This document shows, one piece after another, positions 27,491 through 34,677 of a stretch of 64,000 nucleotides of DNA (positions are counted from its first letter, which is position 1; the number at the start of each line of letters is the position of its first letter). Position numbers and translations under genes: made by a program. Source of the stretch: Kitasatospora sp. NBC_00458 (GTDB lineage: Bacteria; Actinomycetota; Actinomycetes; Streptomycetales; Streptomycetaceae); assembly GCF_036013975.1 (NCBI RefSeq), contig NZ_CP107904.1, positions 3,100,001 through 3,164,000 of the forward strand, written 5' to 3'. The notes under the pieces were generated by a model. It saw only the letters and a program-made list of their open reading frames with translations, ran no database searches and was not told the origin of the DNA.

Positions 27491-27517
27491 GAAGCCCGAG
27501 AAGCCCGAGAAGCCCGA
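27491..27517 (+). repeat. Three tandem copies of a 9-bp unit
   Basis: GAAGCCCGA is repeated three times without interruption (27491-27517) within the 50 nt upstream of GTG 27535, just before its ribosome binding site. Confidence 0.8.
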
Positions 27518-27534
27518 GAGTGGAAGGAGTCCCC

Positions 27535-28335
27535 GTGCGCCCCCAGGACCGACTGGCCGTCATACAGCGATCCGTGGTCCGGGAGATGGGGCGCCTGGGG
27601 CAGGAGTGCACCGTCGACGGCGAGGTGGTGCGCGGCCCGGGGACGACCGCGGTGGCCGTCCGGGAGCACCCGGGCGGCGAGGGCTCCGGCCACGTCGACC
27701 TGGGCTACGTGCTGGAGCTCGGCCGGGCGGACGCCCCGGTGGTCTGGGACTGCACCGCCGGCCTCGGCAAGACCGAGGAGGAGAAGCTCGACAGCGCGGT
27801 GCGGATGTGGGCGACCACCACCGCCTCGGCACTGGTCGAGCTGCGCGAGGGCCGGGGCGAGCACGCCGACCACGCCGACCACCCCGAGCTGCCCGGCTGG
27901 CACGCCGTCCAGGGGCCTGCGGCGGTGTTCGGCTTCGGCAACGAGCGGCTGGCCGGCTGGCTGGCCGAGCACCGGGTGCTGCCGGCGCTGGCGCCCGCAC
28001 TGCTGCCCGCGCTGGGCGGGCCGGCCGGGCGGCGGCCGCACGGGGTCAAGCTGTTCCTGGGCGGCAAGGCCGGGGACGACGTCGCCGAGGTCCGGGTCGA
28101 CGGCGAGGTCTCCGAGGCGGCCTCGGCGGCGCTGCGCGCGCTGGACTGGCCGCGCGGCGAACGACTCTGCTGGGCGCGGCTGTTCGTGGTGCTGACGGCA
28201 CGGGAGACGGCGGTGCCGACGGCCGCGCCGGCTGCTGCCGGCGAGGTCGTGGCGGCCCGGCCGGCGGCCGTGGCGGCGGCGCGCCCGCGCGGTCTGTTCG
28301 CCCGCTGGCGACAGGCGAGACGGGCCGACCGCTGA
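27535..28335 (+). CDS. Hypothetical protein, DUF6348-like
   Basis: Encodes 266 residues from GTG 27535, with GGAAGGAG 7 nt upstream; an in-frame opening from 27319 includes a 9-bp tandem repeat and is unlikely to be translated. The body (HVDLGYVLELGRADAPVVWDCTAGLGKTEEEKLDSAVRMW... HGVKLFLGGKAGDDVAEVRVDGEV) resembles the streptomycete DUF6348 family as I remember it. There is no catalytic motif I recognise. An Ala/Val-rich stretch and a basic tail (LFARWRQARRADR) end the protein. Cytoplasmic. No neighbour on the same strand. Confidence 0.7.
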   Translation: MRPQDRLAVIQRSVVREMGRLGQECTVDGEVVRGPGTTAVAVREHPGGEGSGHVDLGYVLELGRADAPVVWDCTAGLGKTEEEKLDSAVRMWATTTASALVELREGRGEHADHADHPELPGWHAVQGPAAVFGFGNERLAGWLAEHRVLPALAPALLPALGGPAGRRPHGVKLFLGGKAGDDVAEVRVDGEVSEAASAALRALDWPRGERLCWARLFVVLTARETAVPTAAPAAAGEVVAARPAAVAAARPRGLFARWRQARRADR

Positions 28336-28453
28336 CGGACGGCCGCTCCTCGCCCGCACCGGCTCGTGCCCGTGCGGTGCCGACGGGCCCGCGTCGGGCG
28401 GCGGGCTCCGGTCGGCGGGCTCCCTCGACCGGCCCGGGGCCGGCCGGCCCGGG

Positions 28454-28648
28454 TCAGCTGGCGATGTTGGAGATGGACTTGGCGATCTGTGCCAGGAAGT
28501 CCTGGATCGGCTTGGCGGCCGTGCTCTGGTTGAGCATGAAGCCGAACAGGGCGGCCAGGATGAAGTGTGCGGTCTTCAGCTGCTTGTTGCGGATGAAGAT
28601 GAAGCAGATGATGCCGAACAGGACCAGCGCGGAGACGGAGAGTGCCAC
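28454..28648 (-). CDS. Small conserved membrane protein
   Basis: Encodes 64 residues from GTG 28648, with GAGGAAG about 10 nt upstream. Two membrane stretches (ALSVSALVLFGIICFIFI and FILAALFGFMLNQS) frame a short basic loop (RNKQLKTAH), and the C-terminus is amphipathic (IQDFLAQIAKSISNIAS). The pattern FGF-x-L-x-x-[ST] followed by an amphipathic helix is seen in small streptomycete membrane proteins of unknown function. It stands alone between gaps. Confidence 0.65.
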   Translation of the reverse strand: MALSVSALVLFGIICFIFIRNKQLKTAHFILAALFGFMLNQSTAAKPIQDFLAQIAKSISNIAS

Positions 28649-29184
28649 CCGGACTCACTTCCTCGTTTCGTATCGGGGTGCCACCGGCTGACAGCCCCTG
28701 CGAAGCCGGACCCCGGCCTGTCCGACGGTCCCGAGGCGGAACGGCAGATCGCCCGGCACGTCGAGGCCGGAGGGGGAGCCCGGTGCGACCGCACGGTGCC
28801 CGTCGTGCCGCATGTGACGCCCCCCATCCCCCGAATCCTGAACAGTCCCGCCCGGACTCAGTGTGGTCGACCGTGCCGATTGCGTAAAGGTCTGACTGTC
28901 AGTCGAACGCCGATATCCTGCGATGCGAGACGAGTTTCCGCCGACCGAGACGATAGCCGAGACGTTCTGACGAATCATCGGCGGGGCACCGCTGAGCGGC
29001 CGGGAAACGTCCGGGGGGTCGGACCGGAACCCACTGGTCCGCTCTGCCGCCGGGGCGCCGGAATTGGCCGAAGATCAGCTCCCAGGCTTGACAGCAGCTG
29101 CCGTTGGCATGTGCCGCCGCGCGGCACGCCCGCAGGACCGGCCCCGGAGCCCCGCGGAACCGGCCCCGGCCCGGCGACGGGCCG
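28649..29184. other. 536-bp gap without a supported gene
   Basis: No frame here shows convincing coding bias. The right half is AT-richer than its surroundings (28880-28980) and contains the 11-bp palindrome GACTGTCAGTC at 28894-28904. It probably holds the promoter for the small membrane protein gene and the 3' region of the phosphatase gene. I see no terminator stem that stands out. Confidence 0.5.
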
Positions 29185-30414
29185 TCAGTCGCGCCAGAGC
29201 AGCAGCACCGCGCGGTCGTCGTTGATGTCCCGGGCGACCGTCTCGATCAGCCGGGAGGCCGCGCCGCCGCCGGCGCCCGGGCCGCTGCCCGGCACCAGCC
29301 GGTCCGCCTCGCCCATCAGCCGGTCCATGCCCTCGGAGAGGTCCCGACCGGGCGCCTCGACCATGCCGTCGGTGCAGAGCAGCAGGACGTCGCCGCGGTT
29401 CAGCCGGCCGCGCACGCCCTCGAACTTCGCGCCGTCGTAGATGCCGAGCGCCGGGCCGTCGGTGGCCTCCTTGAGCTCCCAGCGACCGGCCCCGGCCAGC
29501 CGCTGCATGCCGGGCAGGTGGCCGGCCGAGAGCAGTTCGTACTCACCGGTGTCCAGGTCCAGCACGAGGTGGACGGCGGTGGCGAAGCCCTCCTCCCAGG
29601 ACTGCCGGAGCAGGTAGCCGTTGGCGGCGGGCAGGAAGTCGTGCGCGGGCAGCGAGCCGAGCAGCCCGCCGAAGGCCCCGGAGAGCAGCAGCGCCCGCGA
29701 ACCGGCGTCCATGCCCTTGCCGGAGACGTCCGCGAGGACGACCTCCAGGACCCGCCGGCCCGGCCCGGTCCGGTCGGCGACCACGAAGTCGCCGGAGAAG
29801 GACTGCCCGCCGGCCGGGCGCAGCGCCATGTCGGCGTGCCAGCCGGCCGGCAGCCCGGGCACCCGGCTCTGGACGCGCAGCCGCTCGCGGAGGTCGAAGA
29901 GCATGGTCGAGCCGCCCCACCAGGGCACCCCGACCCGGCTGCGGAACTGGGCCAGCAGCAGGCCGCCGACCCCCGCCGCGCCGACCACCAGGGCGGCGCC
30001 GGGGGTGACGCCGTAGGTGTAGGACTCGGGGTGGTCGCTGGCCACCCGCTGCCCGGTGTGGATCACCGACTCGGCGGAGAGGCCGAGCGCGGCCAGCGCG
30101 TACAGCACCACCAGGGAGCCGGGGCGCAGCAGCAGGGCGGCGGCCAGGATCGGCAGGACCAGGGCGGTGGGCGGGGCCCAGGCGGGCCACCAGATGTTGA
30201 GCATGATCAGCAGCGGCACCAGCAGGGCGAGCGCGCAGAGCACCGGCCAGTCGGCGGCGCCGCCGCGGAAGTAGTCGACCCCGGCAGTGCGCAGCCTTCG
30301 GCGGACCCGGCGGAGCCTCTTGCGCAACCGGGCCGTCACGGGGTCGGACGCCGGAGCGGCGCCGGGCCTCGTCGCAGTCGTCTGGGGCGGTGAGCCCGGC
30401 GGTCTGCCAGCCAT
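29185..30414 (-). CDS. Membrane-anchored PP2C-type (SpoIIE/RsbU) serine phosphatase
   Basis: Encodes 409 residues from ATG 30414. The N-terminal basic stretch (VTARLRKRLRRVRRRLR) precedes four or five membrane helices (about residues 55-165). The catalytic SpoIIE domain (about 200-409) has GGQSFSGDFVVA, the metal-binding DVSGKGMDAGSRALLLSGAF, LLSAGHLPG and LLLCTDGMVEAPG. Such phosphatases dephosphorylate anti-anti-sigma factors in partner-switching cascades, a system greatly expanded in Streptomyces. No sigma factor or anti-sigma gene is adjacent, so the target is unknown. A longer frame to 30825 would overlap rpiB and is rejected. Confidence 0.88.
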   Translation of the reverse strand: MAGRPPGSPPQTTATRPGAAPASDPVTARLRKRLRRVRRRLRTAGVDYFRGGAADWPVLCALALLVPLLIMLNIWWPAWAPPTALVLPILAAALLLRPGSLVVLYALAALGLSAESVIHTGQRVASDHPESYTYGVTPGAALVVGAAGVGGLLLAQFRSRVGVPWWGGSTMLFDLRERLRVQSRVPGLPAGWHADMALRPAGGQSFSGDFVVADRTGPGRRVLEVVLADVSGKGMDAGSRALLLSGAFGGLLGSLPAHDFLPAANGYLLRQSWEEGFATAVHLVLDLDTGEYELLSAGHLPGMQRLAGAGRWELKEATDGPALGIYDGAKFEGVRGRLNRGDVLLLCTDGMVEAPGRDLSEGMDRLMGEADRLVPGSGPGAGGGAASRLIETVARDINDDRAVLLLWRD

Positions 30415-30778
30415 GGGGACCGACCATATCCAGCGCCCCCGGTCGGCGTCGACGGCCCGGACGTGAGCGGCTGCGCCGAGGCGCGGGCGCGTCAGCGGGT
30501 TTCGGCCGATTGCGGGGGGCGGCGGCCGGTGCGTCAGGAGGCGTGCGCCGGTTGGGCGTACGAACCGCCCGCGCGGCGCACGCGCCCCGCGTGCGGGCCA
30601 CTCGGCACGCCGCGCGCCGGGGTGCGCGCTGTGGCCGATCACACAGCGGAGCGCGACCCGGGCGGCACCGCGACCGGCACCGGCCGCGGGAAGCCGGGCC
30701 CGGCAACGCGGCGACCGCCCGCGCCTGCGGGGCGCGGCCGGTCGCCGGGAGGGTGGTGGGAGGGGACGGACGGGAGGG
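30415..30778. other. 364-bp gap without a supported gene
   Basis: Very GC-rich. Open frames run through it but none has a ribosome binding site or recognisable protein. It should hold the phosphatase promoter; no clear -10/-35 pair is visible. Confidence 0.4.
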
Positions 30779-31276
30779 TCAGCCCTCCTGCTGCGGGTGG
30801 TGGGCCGGGATCGGCGGGAGCTCACCGGTGGTCTCGTAGACGCTCAGCATGTCGATCCGGCGGGTGTGCCGCTCGTCGCCGCTGTACGGGGTGTTGAGGA
30901 AGATCTCGACGAACTTGGTGGCCTCCTCCTCGGTGTGCATCCGGCCGCCGATGGAGATCACGTTGGCGTTGTTGTGCTCGCGGCCGAGCGCGGCGGTCTG
31001 CTCGCTCCAGGCCAGCGCCGCACGGACGCCCTTGACCTTGTTGGCGGCGATCGCCTCGCCGTTGCCCGAGCCGCCGATCACGATGCCCAGCGACTCGCCG
31101 TCCGAGGCCGTGCGCTCGGCGGCGCGCAGGCAGAACGGCGGGTAGTCGTCGAGGGCGTCGTAGATGTGCGGTCCGCAGTCGACCGGCTCGTGGCCGGCCT
31201 CCTTCAGCCACTCCACGAGGTGGTTCTTGAGTTCGTATCCGGCATGGTCGGAGCCCAGGTACACGCGCATGACCAT
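30779..31276 (-). CDS. rpiB: Ribose-5-phosphate isomerase B
   Basis: Encodes 165 residues. The RpiB/LacAB fold begins MRVYLGSDHAGYELKNHL, with the substrate-binding SDHAG and the phosphate-binding loop IGGSGNGEAIAANKVKGVRAAL. Actinobacterial versions have Ser/Gly where others have the catalytic Cys (here GGSGNG), as in Mycobacterium. REHNNANVISIGGRM completes the site. It interconverts ribose-5-P and ribulose-5-P in the pentose-phosphate pathway. Start may be 31276 (MVMRV) or 31270 (MRV). Confidence 0.94.
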   Translation of the reverse strand: MVMRVYLGSDHAGYELKNHLVEWLKEAGHEPVDCGPHIYDALDDYPPFCLRAAERTASDGESLGIVIGGSGNGEAIAANKVKGVRAALAWSEQTAALGREHNNANVISIGGRMHTEEEATKFVEIFLNTPYSGDERHTRRIDMLSVYETTGELPPIPAHHPQQEG

Positions 31277-31418
31277 GAGTGTGGCATGCGCGCGGACCCG
31301 GGCTCCGCAGGGGGCCGGACGAGCCGGACGGAACCGGCAGGTCGGTCGTGGGACGCGGCTCCGGGAGCGCCTCCCGGCAGTGCGCGGGGGCGCGTCCCGG
31401 CAGTACGCGGGGAGCGCC

Positions 31419-32027
31419 TCAGCGGCGGCCGAGCAGCTTCCAGGCGAGCGGGAGGGCCCCGGCCGCGAGAGCGGCCTTCAGCGCGTCGCCGACCAGGTAG
31501 GGGTAGAGGCCGAGCTCGGCGGCGCGGCCCAGCGACACGTCCAGCGCGAAGGCCAGGTACGGGACGCCGACGGCGTAGATCGCGAGGCTGCCGAGGACCA
31601 TCGCGGCGGCGGTGCGCACCGGGGACCGGTCGGCGCCGCGGCGGGCCAGCGCGCCGACCAGGCCGGCGGCCAGCACGAAGCCGATCGGGTAGCCGAGCGA
31701 GGGGATCGACCAGCCGGAGGTGCTCTGGGCGAACCACGGCAGGCCCGCCATGCCGGCCAGCAGGTAGAGCGCGAGCGAGGCGATGCCGCGGCGGGCGCCG
31801 AGCGCGGTGCCGACCAGCAGGGCCGCGAAGGTCTGGCCGGTGACCGGCACCGGGGAGCCGTGGACGTTCACCGACAGCTGGGCGGCCAGCCCGGTGAGCG
31901 CGGCGCCGCCGGCGACCAGGGCCAGGTCGCGGGCCTGGGTGCCGAGCCGGGTGCCGGCGGCGGGCAGCAGGTCGGCGAGGACGGCGCGGTACGGGGTCGG
32001 GGCGGTCGGGGTGCTGGCGGTGGCCAT
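31419..32027 (-). CDS. bioY: Biotin transporter BioY (ECF S component)
   Basis: Encodes 202 residues. ATG 32027 was chosen because GAGGAGAAG lies just upstream; the frame extends to 32069 but without support. Six membrane helices and the BioY signatures SPVPVTGQTFAALLVGTALGARRG and GLPWFAQSTSGW...PSLGYPIGFVLAAGLVG. It imports biotin, alone or with ECF module proteins encoded elsewhere. No bioM/bioN genes are adjacent. Overlapping palindromes 25-45 nt upstream may be a regulator site. Confidence 0.92.
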   Translation of the reverse strand: MATASTPTAPTPYRAVLADLLPAAGTRLGTQARDLALVAGGAALTGLAAQLSVNVHGSPVPVTGQTFAALLVGTALGARRGIASLALYLLAGMAGLPWFAQSTSGWSIPSLGYPIGFVLAAGLVGALARRGADRSPVRTAAAMVLGSLAIYAVGVPYLAFALDVSLGRAAELGLYPYLVGDALKAALAAGALPLAWKLLGRR

Positions 32028-32051
32028 CGGGGTCTTCTCCTCGGGTCGTCC

Positions 32052-32072
32052 GTTCAGGTGAGTGAACACCTG
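32052..32072. promoter_or_regulatory. Two overlapping inverted repeats upstream of bioY (candidate operator)
   Basis: GTTCA-N6-TGAAC (32052-32067) overlaps CAGGTG-N6-CACCTG (32055-32072). Both are perfect dyads, 25-45 nt before bioY. A TetR-type biotin repressor (BioQ) binds dyads of TGAAC-like half sites in other actinobacteria; assignment here is inference. Confidence 0.35.
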
Positions 32073-32231
32073 TGAACCTACGCGTCGATCACGCCGAACA
32101 CCGTCAGTGATCCGGACAAAGCCCCGACCTCCCGCCTTGTCGGGTCCGGCATCCCGTCGCGACGGAACGTGACCGGCCCGGGCGGTCCGCGTGACGTTCC
32201 GGTCCGCATACTGGTCCGGATCGGGGCATCC

Positions 32232-32261
32232 TTGGCATGGACAGCCTTGTCACCGGATATT
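32232..32261 (+). promoter_or_regulatory. Candidate promoter of the amino-acid permease gene
   Basis: TTGGCA (32232-32237) and GATATT (32256-32261) with an 18-nt spacer. Transcription would begin near 32268, leaving a leader of about 10 nt, which fits the lack of a ribosome binding site at ATG 32278. Confidence 0.4.
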
Positions 32262-32277
32262 GGGCAACTCGCACCGC

Positions 32278-33714
32278 ATGTCGAACAGTCTGGATCCCAC
32301 CCTCATGGCCCGTACCTCCGCGCCCCCGGCGCCCGGGACCGCCACCCCCGCCTCCCCGTCCGGTGGCCAGCAGCTCTCCCACGGGCTCAAGCAGCGCCAC
32401 CTCTCGATGATCGCGCTCGGCGGGGTCATCGGCGCCGGCCTCTTCGTGGGCTCCGGCGCGGGCATCGCGGCGGCCGGCCCGGCGATCATCCTGGCCTTCG
32501 TGCTCTCCGGCCTGCTGGTCATGCTGATCATGCGGATGCTCGGCGAGATGTCGGCGGCCCGCCCCGCCTCCGGCTCCTTCTCGGTGCACGCCGAGAAGGA
32601 GATCGGCCCCTGGGCCGGGATCACGGCCGGCTGGATGTACTGGGTGATGCTCTGCTGCGGCGTCGCCGCCGAGGCCACCGCCGCCGGGCACATCGTGAAC
32701 GGCTGGATCCCGGGGGTGTCCTCCTGGGTCTGGGTCGCGCTGTTCATGGTCTTCTTCTGCGCCAGCAACCTCACCGCGGTCAAGAACTTCGGCGAGTTCG
32801 AGTTCTGGTTCGCCGCCGTCAAGGTCGCCGCGATCGTCGCGTTCCTGGTACTCGGCGGGCTCGGCGTCGCCGGCGTGCTCGGCCCCGGCGCCCCCGGCGC
32901 CGCGAACCTCACCGGCCAGGGCGGCTTCCTGCCCAACGGGACCAGCGGACTGATCGTCGGCCTGCTCGCCTCCGTCTTCGCCTACGGCGGGCTGGAGACC
33001 GTGACCATCGCGGCCGCCGAGTCCGAGGACCCCAGGAAGAACGTCGCCAACGCGGTGCGCACCGCGGTCTGGCGGATCGCGATCTTCTACATCGGCTCGA
33101 TGGCGCTGATCGTCACCCTGGTCTCCTGGAAGGACCCGTCGGTCGTCGAGAACGGCCCGTACGTCACCGTGCTGCAGCACCTGCGGGTGCCCGGCGCCGG
33201 GACGATCATGGAGATCGTGGTGCTGATCGCGCTGCTCTCCGCGATGAACGCCAACATCTACGGCTCCTCCCGGATGGCCTACTCGCTGGTCTCCCGCGGC
33301 CAGGGCCCCAAGGCGCTGGCCAAGGTCAGCGGCGGGGTGCCGCGGCTGGCCGTGATCGCCTCCTGCCTGTTCGGCTTCGCGGCGGTGCTGGCCTCCAAGT
33401 TCTGGCCCGACACCGTCTTCACCTGGCTGATGAACACCACCGGCGTCGCCATCCTGGTGGTCTGGCTCTTCATCTGCCTCGTGCAGCTGCGGATGCGCCG
33501 CCGGCTGGAGCGCGAGGCCCCCGAGCTGCTCACCGTGAAGATGTGGGGCTTCCCGTACCTGACCTGGGTCGCCATGGCCGCCGTGGTCGGCATCCTCGCC
33601 CTGATGACCACCACCGAGGGCAACCGGCAGCAGCTGTACGCGGCCGGCGTGCTGGTCGCGCTGCTCAGCGCCGCCGGCCTGGTCAAGCAGCGCCGGGACG
33701 CCGCCCGCGGCTGA
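32278..33714 (+). CDS. Amino-acid permease (APC superfamily, GabP/AnsP type)
   Basis: Encodes about 478 residues. Twelve membrane helices. The signature LKQRHLSMIALGGVIGAGLFVGSGAGI is the amino-acid permease consensus at helix 1; PASGSFSVHAEKEIGPWAGITAGWMYW and FAYGGLETVTIAAAESEDPRKNV follow. It resembles GABA/proline/asparagine importers of the AAT family; the exact substrate is unknown. Two ATGs are possible (32278, 32305), neither with a ribosome binding site; a promoter placed 10-15 nt upstream favours 32278. It is a single-gene unit ending in a very strong hairpin. Confidence 0.88.
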   Translation: MSNSLDPTLMARTSAPPAPGTATPASPSGGQQLSHGLKQRHLSMIALGGVIGAGLFVGSGAGIAAAGPAIILAFVLSGLLVMLIMRMLGEMSAARPASGSFSVHAEKEIGPWAGITAGWMYWVMLCCGVAAEATAAGHIVNGWIPGVSSWVWVALFMVFFCASNLTAVKNFGEFEFWFAAVKVAAIVAFLVLGGLGVAGVLGPGAPGAANLTGQGGFLPNGTSGLIVGLLASVFAYGGLETVTIAAAESEDPRKNVANAVRTAVWRIAIFYIGSMALIVTLVSWKDPSVVENGPYVTVLQHLRVPGAGTIMEIVVLIALLSAMNANIYGSSRMAYSLVSRGQGPKALAKVSGGVPRLAVIASCLFGFAAVLASKFWPDTVFTWLMNTTGVAILVVWLFICLVQLRMRRRLEREAPELLTVKMWGFPYLTWVAMAAVVGILALMTTTEGNRQQLYAAGVLVALLSAAGLVKQRRDAARG

Positions 33715-33739
33715 CCGGCGGGACGTCCGGACGGCCGGA

Positions 33740-33790
33740 CACGACGGAGGGCCCGGTACCGCCGCGAGCGGTACCGGGCCCTCCGTCGTG
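33740..33790. terminator. Bidirectional terminator between permease and DsbA-like gene
   Basis: Perfect 23-bp inverted repeat (33740-33762 with 33768-33790, 5-nt loop) between convergent genes. Confidence 0.88.
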
Positions 33791-33812
33791 CGCCGCCCGG
33801 GACGCCCGGGGC

Positions 33813-34445
33813 CTACTCGAAGGACGGGCTCGCGGTGCGGGACCGCTTGATCTCGTAGAAGCCCGGCGTACCGGCGACCAGCAGGGTGCCGTCCCAGAGC
33901 CGGGCCGCCGCCTCACCGCGCGGGATCGGGGTGACCACCGGGCCGAAGAAGGCCACCCGCTCGCCGTCCGCGCCCTCGACCGCGATCACCGGGGTGCCGA
34001 CGTCCTCGCCGACCAGGGTGATGCCCTCCTTGTGCGAGGCCCGCAGGGCCTCGTCGTACGCGTCGGAGGCCGCCGCGTCCGCCAGCCCGGCCGGCAGGCC
34101 GGCCGCGACCAGCGCCGCCTCTATGGTCTCCCGGTTCTGCGGCAGCCCCTGGTTGTGGAAGCGGGTGCCCAGCTCGGTGTAGAGCCGGCCCAGCACCTCG
34201 TCCCCGTGCTGCTGCGCGGCCGCGATGCAGACCCGCACCGCGCCCCAGGCGTTGTCCAGCAGCTCCCGGTACTGCTGCGGCAGGTCGCGGTTCTCGTTCA
34301 GCACGGAGAGGCTCATGACGTGCCAGTTCACGTCCACCGGGCGGAGCTGCTGCACCTCGATCAGCCAGCGGGACGTCATCCAGGCCCACGGACAGGCCGG
34401 GTCGAACCAGAAGTCGGCGGTCTTGCGCTCAGCGGCAGTCGTCAC
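33813..34445 (-). CDS. DsbA-fold oxidoreductase, Rv2466c-like (mycothiol-linked), single-cysteine active site
   Basis: Encodes 210 residues from GTG 34445, with AAGGAC upstream. It is highly similar in pattern to Mycobacterium tuberculosis Rv2466c: ADFWFDPACPWAWMTSRW, NWHVMSLSVLNENRDLPQQYRE, FHNQGLPQNRETIEAAL, GEDVGTPVIAV and AFFGPVVTPIPRGE. Rv2466c is a mycothiol-dependent reductase with a CPWC site; here the site is CPWA, so the second cysteine is missing and a monothiol mechanism is implied. Thioredoxin fold with helical insert; cytoplasmic. Divergent from pepN across 232 nt. Confidence 0.85.
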   Translation of the reverse strand: MTTAAERKTADFWFDPACPWAWMTSRWLIEVQQLRPVDVNWHVMSLSVLNENRDLPQQYRELLDNAWGAVRVCIAAAQQHGDEVLGRLYTELGTRFHNQGLPQNRETIEAALVAAGLPAGLADAAASDAYDEALRASHKEGITLVGEDVGTPVIAVEGADGERVAFFGPVVTPIPRGEAAARLWDGTLLVAGTPGFYEIKRSRTASPSFE

Positions 34446-34677
34446 GGCTGTCGTCCTTCGAGAGAGATCCGGAAGTGGGTGGTACGGGCCCGTACGGGGC
34501 ATCCCACCCTGCGCCAACACCCGCCCGCCACCGCTGATTCCGGGCCGCCGCCCCGAGTTGTGCAATGGTACCGGCGCGGGGGGCGTGAAAGGATGCCCCC
34601 GCAGCACCACAGCGCGCCGCACCAACCGCACCGCCGAAGACCGCACCACCGTGCGAGCCGGACAAAGGAGTACCGCC

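Noticed and set aside
28894..28904. GACTGTCAGTC palindrome in the 28.6-29.2 kb gap
   Set aside because: Eleven bases with no neighbouring promoter or second copy nearby; too little to call an operator.
30415..30825. N-terminal extension of the SpoIIE-type phosphatase
   Set aside because: It would overlap rpiB and adds only Arg/Pro-rich low-complexity sequence; ATG 30414 gives the expected topology.
32164..32200. GGAACGT / ACGTTCC inverted repeat upstream of the permease
   Set aside because: The 23-nt spacing and lack of a matching known operator make it weak; it may be chance.
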